7,437 bases of DNA, taken from positions 1-7,437 of the forward strand of contig SLQM01000014.1 in the NCBI GenBank assembly GCA_007131435.1. The letters run 5' to 3'. The position numbers were made by a program, and so were the translations under genes. Every line of letters starts with the position of its first letter. Position 1 is the stretch's first letter. The notes beneath the pieces were generated by a model. The model saw nothing but the letters and a program-made list of their open reading frames with translations. It had not been told where the DNA came from and searched no databases. Source of the DNA: Syntrophomonadaceae bacterium. GTDB lineage: Bacteria > Bacillota > Dethiobacteria > DTU022. Positions 1 to 5,127 of this stretch are shown here, piece after piece.

Positions 1-1740
1 GCTTCTGCAGCACTTTCAATATCTAAAATACCTTTTAATGGGCCGGTAGGCGCTGTAATAGTTGGCCTGGTGGATGGTAAGCCGGTTGTAAACCCAAGCC
101 AGGAGCAAGCTCAGAAAAGTGAGCTTCATCTTATGCTGGCAGGTACAAAAGATGCTGTCATGATGGTAGAGGCAGGCGCGCAGGAAATAAGCAAAGAGGA
201 TGTTTTGAGCTGTATAGAGGAAGGACATGCAGTTATCAAGGAACTAGTGAGCCTTCAGGAAGAAATGATCTCAGAAGCTGGAATAGAAAAAATGGAGGTT
301 GTTTTAGAAGAGCTCCCTGAAGAAATAGTCCGGGATGTTGAGCCTTCTGCCCGGGAGGAAGTATCTAAAGCGCTTGGTATAGCTGATAAAAAAGAGAGAG
401 AGGATAAACTATCTTCGATAAAGAGGGATATTATAGAGCGGTACATTGAGAGATATCCAGAAGATGAGAAAGCGATCGTAAAAGTTTATGAGGATGCTCT
501 GAAAGAAACAATGCGCAATAAAATAATTGGAGAAGGTGTGAGGGCTGATGGCCGTAGCCCGCGAGAAATCAGGCCTATAACCTGTGAAATATCATCTTTG
601 CCAAGAACACATGGTTCAGCAATATTTACACGGGGCCAAACCCAGGTTTTGAATATTTGTACTTTATCTGCATTAAGAGATATGCAAATGCTTGATGGTC
701 TTGGACTTGAAGAATCTAAAAGATTCATGCACCATTATAATTTTCCTCCTTACAGCGTGGGTGAAGCAGGTTTCATGCGAGGACCTGGCAGGCGTGAAAT
801 AGGACACGGTGCGCTGGCGGAAAAAGCGCTTGAACCAGTTGTCCCATCAGAAGACGAATTCCCTTATACAATACGCCTGGTTTCAGAAGTGCTTGAATCA
901 AATGGATCAACCTCAATGGCCAGCGTATGTGCAGGCTCGCTAGCGATGATGGATACAGGGATACCGCTCAGGGCCCCTGTGGCAGGTATAGCCATGGGAT
1001 TAATCAAGGAAGATGATAAAGTTGTAGTATTATCTGATATCCAGGGCCTGGAAGATTTCCTGGGCGACATGGATTTTAAAGTGGCTGGGACTGAAAAAGG
1101 CATAACCGCTATTCAGATGGACATAAAAATCCAGGGGCTTTCAGGTGACATACTTGAAGAAGCGCTTCAACATGCAGATGAAGGCTACAAGTACATTTTA
1201 AACATTATGAACCAAACCATTGAAAAACCCCGTGCTGAATTGTCACCTAACGCACCGCGAATGCTGAGGATGCAAATTGATATTGATAAAATTCGGGATG
1301 TTATTGGCCCGGGCGGTAGGATGATTAATAAGATTATTGCCGAAACAGGAGCGGGGATTGACATTGAACCTGATGGTAGAATCTTTATTGCCGCAGTTGA
1401 TCCTGAAGGTGGAAAGAAAGCCCAGGAAATGATCGAAGCCCTGGTAAAAGAGGTTGAACCCGGTGAAATTTATAAGGGCATTGTTAAAAGGGTTGAACGT
1501 TATGGTGCTTTTGTAGAAGTTTTACCAGGGAAAGAAGGGTTGCTGCATATATCCCACCTTGATCATGCACGGGTCAATAAAACTGAGGATGTCGTAAATC
1601 TTGGGGACGAGATAGAAGTTAAAGTACTTGATATTGATGATAAGGGTCGAATTAATTTATCCAGGAAAGCGCTGTTGGAGAAACCTGAAGGTTTTTCAGA
1701 CAGGAGCAATAGGGGCGGGCCAAGAAACCGTAATAAGTGA
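1..1740 (+). CDS. pnp: Polyribonucleotide nucleotidyltransferase (PNPase), 5' end missing
   Basis: PNPase degrades RNA 3'-to-5' by phosphorolysis, releasing nucleoside diphosphates, and works as a cytoplasmic trimer in mRNA turnover. The frame is open from base 1 (ASAALSISKIPFNGPVGAV matches the family interior), so the true start lies outside the window. 579 residues are present against about 705-711 in B. subtilis and E. coli, so roughly 130 are missing. Visible parts are the end of RNase PH domain 1 (residues 1-60), the helical linker (60-175), RNase PH domain 2 from RADGRSPREIRPI (about 181) to about 410, a KH domain (about 421-487, GPGG loop at 436-439) and an S1 domain (about 488-558), then a short basic tail. 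The metal/phosphate-site residues equivalent to E. coli Asp486, Asp492 and Lys494 are present as D352, D358 and K360. It ends in tandem TGA TAG. An internal GTG at 70 is not the start. It probably heads the operon with dut and rnj. Confidence 0.97.
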   Translation, partial: ASAALSISKIPFNGPVGAVIVGLVDGKPVVNPSQEQAQKSELHLMLAGTKDAVMMVEAGAQEISKEDVLSCIEEGHAVIKELVSLQEEMISEAGIEKMEVVLEELPEEIVRDVEPSAREEVSKALGIADKKEREDKLSSIKRDIIERYIERYPEDEKAIVKVYEDALKETMRNKIIGEGVRADGRSPREIRPITCEISSLPRTHGSAIFTRGQTQVLNICTLSALRDMQMLDGLGLEESKRFMHHYNFPPYSVGEAGFMRGPGRREIGHGALAEKALEPVVPSEDEFPYTIRLVSEVLESNGSTSMASVCAGSLAMMDTGIPLRAPVAGIAMGLIKEDDKVVVLSDIQGLEDFLGDMDFKVAGTEKGITAIQMDIKIQGLSGDILEEALQHADEGYKYILNIMNQTIEKPRAELSPNAPRMLRMQIDIDKIRDVIGPGGRMINKIIAETGAGIDIEPDGRIFIAAVDPEGGKKAQEMIEALVKEVEPGEIYKGIVKRVERYGAFVEVLPGKEGLLHISHLDHARVNKTEDVVNLGDEIEVKVLDIDDKGRINLSRKALLEKPEGFSDRSNRGGPRNRNK

Positions 1741-1790
1741 TAGAAAAAAATAGTTTCAGCATATTAGGATCGAAGAAGTTGTCAATTGCC

Positions 1791-1797
1791 GGGGAGG
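1791..1797 (+). promoter_or_regulatory. Shine-Dalgarno that sets the dut start
   Basis: GGGGAGG lies 6 nt before GTG 1804, an ideal distance. The longer in-frame candidate TTG at 1786 lies upstream of this site and has no such sequence of its own, so GTG 1804 is preferred. Confidence 0.85.
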
Positions 1798-1803
1798 TTG
1801 AAT

Positions 1804-2256
1804 GTGTCTGTGCAAAATATAGTGCTACCAGTCAAGCGAGCTGAATGGGCTAAAGATATTCAGCTTCCCTGTTACATGACAAATGGTTCAGCAGGTATGG
1901 ATTTACATGCAGCTGTGGATGCTGAGGCAGTTGTTTCGCCTGGTGAAGTAGCTCTTGTACCCACAGGAATATTTGCTGCAGTTCCTGATGGTTATGAGCT
2001 TCAGATCAGGCCGCGTAGCGGTTTGGCCCTTAAACATAATATTGGAATATTAAATTCCCCCGGAACAATTGATTCCGATTACCGTGGTGAAATCAAAATC
2101 ATAATCATAAACCTGGGACGGGGAAAATTCATTATTAAACGTAATGACAGGATAGCCCAGATGGTATTATCGCCAGTCTTAAAGGCAACTATTAAAGAAG
2201 TTGATGAACTGCCGCCTACTGAAAGAAACGCTGGCGGGTTTGGGCATACCGGTTAA
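1804..2256 (+). CDS. dut: Deoxyuridine 5'-triphosphate nucleotidohydrolase (dUTPase)
   Basis: It hydrolyses dUTP to dUMP and pyrophosphate, keeping uracil out of DNA and supplying dUMP for thymidylate synthesis. From GTG 1804 it is 150 residues, the usual size of the homotrimeric family. All five motifs are seen in order: motif 1 AGMDLHA (30-36), motif 2 RPRSGLA (69-75), motif 3 GTIDSDYRGEI (87-97, with the expected catalytic Asp90 and the uracil-site Tyr93), motif 4 RIAQMV (116-121) and the glycine-rich C-terminal motif 5 RNAGGFGHTG (141-150), which closes over the neighbouring subunit's active site. The start is set by GGGGAGG 6 nt upstream; a TTG at 1786 would add six residues. It follows pnp by 63 bp with no clear promoter or terminator between them, and precedes rnj by 12 bp, so it is probably the middle gene of a pnp-dut-rnj transcript. 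No key residue is missing. Confidence 0.97.
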   Translation: MSVQNIVLPVKRAEWAKDIQLPCYMTNGSAGMDLHAAVDAEAVVSPGEVALVPTGIFAAVPDGYELQIRPRSGLALKHNIGILNSPGTIDSDYRGEIKIIIINLGRGKFIIKRNDRIAQMVLSPVLKATIKEVDELPPTERNAGGFGHTG

Positions 2257-2257
2257 T

Positions 2258-2262
2258 GGAGG
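2258..2262 (+). promoter_or_regulatory. Shine-Dalgarno that sets the rnj TTG start
   Basis: GGAGG begins 2 nt after the dut stop codon and ends 6 nt before TTG 2269. The next in-frame ATG (2341) falls inside the conserved N-terminal fold, so the TTG start is well supported. Confidence 0.88.
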
Positions 2263-2268
2263 TATATA

Positions 2269-3957
2269 TTGTCAAATAAGAAAAAGAAGAAGTCATTAGA
2301 GCTAATTCCACTCGGCGGAGTTGGTGAAATAGGTAAGAATATGTTTGTTTTGAAATACGGCAACGAATGCATAGTAATGGATGCGGGGCTAAAATTCCCT
2401 GACGAGTCTATGTTGGGGATTGATATTGTGATTCCTGATATATCATACTTACTGGAACAGAAGCTGAATATCCTGGGAATTATTCTAACACACGGCCATG
2501 AAGATCATATTGGGGCACTACCATATATCATGGAAGATATTGATGCCCCAATATACGGAACAAGGCTTACACTTGGCCTTGTACAGGCAAAGTTTATGGA
2601 ACACCCAGGGGCGAATGTTGAGACGAGAGAGATTAATCCCGAGCAGGATCTTATATTGTCAGATAGTTTTAAACTGGAGTTTTTCCGGACTAACCACAGC
2701 ATCCCCGATTCTGTTGGAGTTGCTGTAATAACACCTGAAGGGATTGTAGTATATACAAGTGACTTTAAATTTGATCAAACCCCCGTAGACGGTAAAATAA
2801 CTGATTATTATAAACTGGCAGAATTAGGGCGACGTGGAGTAATTGCAGCCTTGCTGGACTCAACAAATGCGGATAGACCTGGTTATACATTGTCAGAAAA
2901 AGAAGTGGGCGAATCAATCAATGAAATATTCAGGCTTTCACGAAGCCGGATTATTTTAGCCACATTTGCTTCAAATATTCACCGCATTCAGCAAGTTGTT
3001 GATGCGGCAGTCCGCTATAACCGTAAAATAGGTATAGTTGGCCGCAGTATAGTTAACTCAGTTGAAATATCTACTGAACTGGGATATCTAAGAATTCCGG
3101 ATAATATTATAGTGGATGTGGATAAGATTAAAGATATACCAAATGAAAAAATGGCAGTGATCACTACCGGCAGCCAGGGTGAGCCTATGTCGGCATTAAC
3201 CAGGATTTCAAAATCTGAACACAGGCAGGTGGAGATTTTCCCCGGAGACACGGTTATTATTGCGGCAACTCCGATTCCGGGCAACGAAAAACTAGTTTCA
3301 AGAACTGTAAACAACTTGTTTCAGCTGAAAGCTGATGTTATATACCGGCCTATTTCCGGTGTCCATGTTTCCGGCCATGCAAGTGAAGAAGAAATAAAAT
3401 TGATGATCAACCTGCTGCAGCCCGATTATTTAGTCCCTGTTCACGGAGAATACCGCCAGCAGGCTTACTGCTCTCAAATAGCCCAAAAACTGGGGATGAA
3501 AGAGGATAATGTATTCCTGGTTAAACCAGGTAATGTAATGGAGTTTAGCAACGGTAAAGGAAGGCAGGCAGGATCTGTTTCTGCAGGAAGGGTATTGGTA
3601 GATGGCTTTGGTGTAGGAGATGTTGGTGAGGTTGTTATTAGAGATCGCCAGATGCTTTCAGAAGATGGAATTGTAATAGTGGTTCTCGCGGTCGATCAGG
3701 ATAATGGAGTTGTTTTAGCTGGGCCGGAAATAATAACTCGTGGATTTGTTTATGTTCGCGAATCAGTGGATCTTCTGGAGAAGGCAAAAGAATCGCTTTC
3801 TAAAATAATTGATAAAATAAATAGTGACCAACTCCAGGAATGGAATAAGGTTAAAGCTAAGGTAAGAGATGCGGCATCCTCTTTTTTCTATGAACACACC
3901 GGTAGACGGCCGATGATAATGCCAATTGTCATTGATGTTTCGTATGAAGATGAATAA
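2269..3957 (+). CDS. rnj: Ribonuclease J (metallo-beta-lactamase/beta-CASP RNase)
   Basis: RNase J is a zinc-dependent 5'-3' exoribonuclease and endoribonuclease acting in mRNA decay and rRNA maturation. At 562 residues it matches B. subtilis RNase J1 (555). The metallo-beta-lactamase core is intact: THGHEDH gives His75, His77, Asp79 and His80, with His143 (RTNHSIPDS) and Asp165 (YTSDFKFD) as further metal ligands. The inserted beta-CASP domain runs about 200-350 and includes LATFASNIHRIQQ (230-242) and TGSQGEPMSAL (300-310). The beta-lactamase fold then resumes with SGHAS (His370) and PVHGEYR (His392). A C-terminal dimerisation domain follows from about 450. The N-terminus is basic (NKKKKK). 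Start TTG 2269 has GGAGG 6 nt upstream. It lies 12 bp after dut and shares an operon with PNPase, another RNA-decay enzyme. Position resembles the B. subtilis rnjB locus, but sequence reading alone does not separate J1 from J2, so the general symbol is used. Confidence 0.97.
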   Translation: MSNKKKKKSLELIPLGGVGEIGKNMFVLKYGNECIVMDAGLKFPDESMLGIDIVIPDISYLLEQKLNILGIILTHGHEDHIGALPYIMEDIDAPIYGTRLTLGLVQAKFMEHPGANVETREINPEQDLILSDSFKLEFFRTNHSIPDSVGVAVITPEGIVVYTSDFKFDQTPVDGKITDYYKLAELGRRGVIAALLDSTNADRPGYTLSEKEVGESINEIFRLSRSRIILATFASNIHRIQQVVDAAVRYNRKIGIVGRSIVNSVEISTELGYLRIPDNIIVDVDKIKDIPNEKMAVITTGSQGEPMSALTRISKSEHRQVEIFPGDTVIIAATPIPGNEKLVSRTVNNLFQLKADVIYRPISGVHVSGHASEEEIKLMINLLQPDYLVPVHGEYRQQAYCSQIAQKLGMKEDNVFLVKPGNVMEFSNGKGRQAGSVSAGRVLVDGFGVGDVGEVVIRDRQMLSEDGIVIVVLAVDQDNGVVLAGPEIITRGFVYVRESVDLLEKAKESLSKIIDKINSDQLQEWNKVKAKVRDAASSFFYEHTGRRPMIMPIVIDVSYEDE

Positions 3958-4041
3958 ATAAACCGGCTTAAGATGAATTAGACCTTTAAAAATTTAATTA
4001 ATAATTTTAGAAGAGATATTTACAAAGTAGTACATATTTAA

Positions 4042-4055
4042 AAAGGCCGGCCTTT
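4042..4055. repeat. Perfect 14-bp palindrome AAAGGCCGGCCTTT
   Basis: It is the only GC-rich block in an AT-rich spacer, 84 bp after the rnj stop. As RNA it could fold into a 5-bp stem (AAAGG/CCTTT) with a CCGG loop, but the following bases (ATCTCC) are not a U-tract. It is therefore a poor intrinsic terminator. It might be a protein-binding site or a weak processing/stability hairpin; the role is unknown. Confidence 0.6.
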
Positions 4056-4091
4056 ATCTCCATTAAGTATAACGGCTTGATTCAATTTAAC

Positions 4092-4119
4092 CTGACAATA
4101 ATCATAATGAATATATCAT
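4092..4119 (+). promoter_or_regulatory. Candidate sigma-A promoter for the lipid kinase gene
   Basis: CTGACA (4092-4097, 5/6 to TTGACA) and TATCAT (4114-4119, 5/6 to TATAAT) are separated by 16 bp, predicting transcription from about 4126 and a leader of about 54 nt. The region is AT-rich, so such matches arise by chance. A second option, TTGATT at 4077 with CATAAT at 4103, has a poor 20-bp spacer. Confidence 0.4.
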
Positions 4120-4122
4120 ATG

Positions 4123-4161
4123 TAATGCATGGGTAGTTTATAGAGTAGTAAATATGCATTA
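4123..4161. repeat. Inverted repeat TAATGCAT / ATGCATTA with 23-bp gap
   Basis: The left arm is 4123-4130 and the right arm 4154-4161, both exact 8-mers with centres 31 bp apart, close to three helical turns. The left arm overlaps the predicted transcription start and the right arm lies just before the Shine-Dalgarno of the lipid kinase gene. It could be an operator bound by a dimeric or looping regulator. An RNA hairpin is possible only if transcription starts further upstream. Confidence 0.45.
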
Positions 4162-4165
4162 GAGA

Positions 4166-4174
4166 AAGGAAGTG
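4166..4174 (+). promoter_or_regulatory. Shine-Dalgarno that sets the lipid kinase start
   Basis: AAGGAAGTG differs by one base from the full anti-SD complement AAGGAGGTG. Its GGAAG core (4168-4172) ends 7 nt before TTG 4180. The other possible start, GTG at 4174, overlaps this sequence and so is too close to be used. Confidence 0.7.
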
Positions 4175-4179
4175 TGCCC

Positions 4180-5061
4180 TTGAGCAGCTATAAGTTTATA
4201 GTCAACCCAATTGCCGGTGGAGGAAAAGCTTACTCTCTTATGCCAGGGCTAATAGCGTTCATGAAAAAATCCGGTAAAGATTTTGATATATATGAAACGC
4301 AGGGGCCACAAGATGCGATTGAAGCAGCCAGGAATGCAGCTAAAGACGGTTATGATATTGTAGTTGCAGTAGGAGGAGACGGAACATTAAACGAAGTCTT
4401 AAATGGCATTGTTGGTACAGAAGCTATTCTGGCAGTGGTTCCCGGGGGAAAAGGAAATGACTTTGCAACTGCTGTTAAAATGCCCAGCGCAATAGAGCCT
4501 GTATGCCAGGTTCTCCTGGATGCTAACATAAAACTTATAGATTTAGGAAAGGTAATGGATCGGTATTTTATAAACTCTGTCGGTATCGGTTTTGATGCGG
4601 CTGTCGCTGAGAGAGTTAATAGGGGAGTTAAGCCATTTAAAGGGGTTTCAGCGTACATATATGCAGTACTGGAAATGCTCATATCCTATAAGACTATAGA
4701 AATGGAAATAGACCTGGGGGATGGCTTATTTACATGCAAGCCTACCCTGGTAGCAGTAGGAATAGGCCAGGCTTATGGCGGTGGAATGAAAATCCTGCCA
4801 GATGCAATACAAGATGACGGATTATTTGATGTGTGCATACTTGATGAAATCAAAAAACCGTTAATGCTTTATCATTTCCCAAAGGTTTTTAAAGGAAAAC
4901 TAAAACATCTTAAGGAATCAAAAATGTTTCGAACAAAGGAAGTTAAAATTAAAATGAGCGATCTACGGCCAATGCACCTCGAAGGAGAAATACTAAGAGG
5001 AGATTACATGCATTTTACAATAGAAGAAAAAGCCGTGCCTGTGCTTTACGGCCCGGAATAA
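4180..5061 (+). CDS. Diacylglycerol/lipid kinase family protein (DagK/YegS-like)
   Basis: Members of this family transfer ATP phosphate to diacylglycerol or related lipids at the inner membrane face. In Gram-positives DgkB recycles diacylglycerol into phosphatidic acid. At 293 residues it is of normal length. Visible marks are the N-terminal NPIAGGGKA (9-17), the nucleotide-binding GGDGT (65-69) followed by LNEVLNGI, PGGKGNDFA (88-96), the INSVGIGFDAAVAE strand (131-144), AYGGGMKILPDA (198-209), DDGLFDVCIL (212-221) carrying the acidic pair expected at the active site, and a C-terminal LEGE (267-270) at the usual DGE position. The loop before NDFA has Lys91 where many members have Thr, Ser or Arg. 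Start TTG 4180 is chosen from Shine-Dalgarno spacing. Substrate cannot be told by eye: DgkB, YegS and BmrU-type proteins all share these motifs. It is set apart from rnj by 222 bp and precedes ftsK by 66 bp. Confidence 0.9.
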   Translation: MSSYKFIVNPIAGGGKAYSLMPGLIAFMKKSGKDFDIYETQGPQDAIEAARNAAKDGYDIVVAVGGDGTLNEVLNGIVGTEAILAVVPGGKGNDFATAVKMPSAIEPVCQVLLDANIKLIDLGKVMDRYFINSVGIGFDAAVAERVNRGVKPFKGVSAYIYAVLEMLISYKTIEMEIDLGDGLFTCKPTLVAVGIGQAYGGGMKILPDAIQDDGLFDVCILDEIKKPLMLYHFPKVFKGKLKHLKESKMFRTKEVKIKMSDLRPMHLEGEILRGDYMHFTIEEKAVPVLYGPE

Positions 5062-5070
5062 AAGCTCTCC

Positions 5071-5099
5071 TTTACAATAAAGAACATATGTTTTATAAT
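5071..5099 (+). promoter_or_regulatory. Near-consensus sigma-A promoter for ftsK
   Basis: TTTACA (5071-5076, 5/6) and a perfect TATAAT (5094-5099) are separated by exactly 17 bp, predicting a start near 5106 and a leader of about 22 nt ending at the TTG start. It is the best promoter match in the window and lies in the short gap after the lipid kinase stop, so ftsK is probably transcribed independently of upstream genes. Confidence 0.72.
5081..5094. promoter_or_regulatory. LexA (SOS-box-like) operator within the ftsK promoter
   Basis: AGAACATATGTTTT matches the Gram-positive LexA consensus CGAACATATGTTCG at 11 of 14 positions (12 allowing T for C, since consensus permits a pyrimidine there). 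Its core AACATATGTT is a perfect 10-bp palindrome. It fills the -35/-10 spacer and touches the -10 box, where a bound repressor would block RNA polymerase. The outer bases are off-consensus, so binding would be weaker than at an ideal site. Confidence 0.5.
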
Positions 5100-5116
5100 G
5101 AGTATGCTTAAAAATG

Positions 5117-5123
5117 GGTGATC
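5117..5123 (+). promoter_or_regulatory. Unusual Shine-Dalgarno GGTGATC that sets the ftsK start
   Basis: GGTGATC pairs with the GATCACC part of the 16S rRNA 3' end rather than the usual CCTCC core. Aligned to the full AAGGAGGTGATC, the end of the GGAGG-equivalent is 9 nt before TTG 5128, a normal spacing. A TGA stop in frame at 5119 means no start further upstream is possible. Confidence 0.6.
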
Positions 5124-5127
5124 AAAA

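Larger units (their letters stand above)
3958..4179 (+). other. AT-rich intergenic spacer between rnj and the lipid kinase gene
   Basis: This 222-bp spacer is the longest non-coding stretch here. It holds a 14-bp GC-centred palindrome, a candidate sigma-A promoter, an 8-bp inverted repeat and the Shine-Dalgarno of the next gene, listed separately. I see no tRNA, riboswitch or T-box signature. I also see no GC stem followed by a U-tract, so where the pnp-dut-rnj transcript ends is not evident. A weak AT-only inverted repeat (AAAATT at 3989-3994 with AATTTT at 4003-4008) is too weak to call. Confidence 0.8.

Noticed and set aside
16..1103. Open frames on the minus strand within pnp (16-228, 255-446, 486-728, 864-1103)
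   Set aside because: They are antisense to an uninterrupted, motif-complete pnp frame, and their translations are low-complexity Ser/Ile/Leu-rich products typical of reverse-strand shadows.
1786..1803. TTG 1786 as the dut start
   Set aside because: It lies upstream of the strong GGGGAGG site, which is correctly spaced for GTG 1804, and the 150-residue product fits the family length.
2498..3314. Open frames overlapping rnj (2498-2728 +, 2505-2702 -, 3015-3314 -)
   Set aside because: They lie wholly inside the conserved RNase J catalytic domains, with no recognisable protein family or ribosome binding site.
3779..3786. SpoIIIE recognition-like sequence GAGAAGGC
   Set aside because: It matches the B. 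subtilis GAGAAGGG motif at 7 of 8 bases once in coding DNA, which is expected by chance; no exact match was noticed in the window.
3989..4055. Intrinsic terminator after rnj
   Set aside because: The AT-only inverted repeat is too weak, and the GGCCGGCC palindrome has a tight loop and no following U-tract.
4174..4176. GTG 4174 as the lipid kinase start
   Set aside because: It overlaps the end of the Shine-Dalgarno itself; TTG 4180 has proper spacing and gives the expected N-terminus.
4350..4682. Minus-strand frame of 110 codons inside the lipid kinase gene
   Set aside because: It is antisense to the GGDGT and NDFA motifs of a clearly coding gene, with no family resemblance.
5070..5082. Small hairpin CTTTA-CAA-TAAAG after the lipid kinase stop as a terminator
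   Set aside because: The stem is 5 bp and nearly all A/T, it lacks a U-tract, and it overlaps the -35 box of the ftsK promoter.
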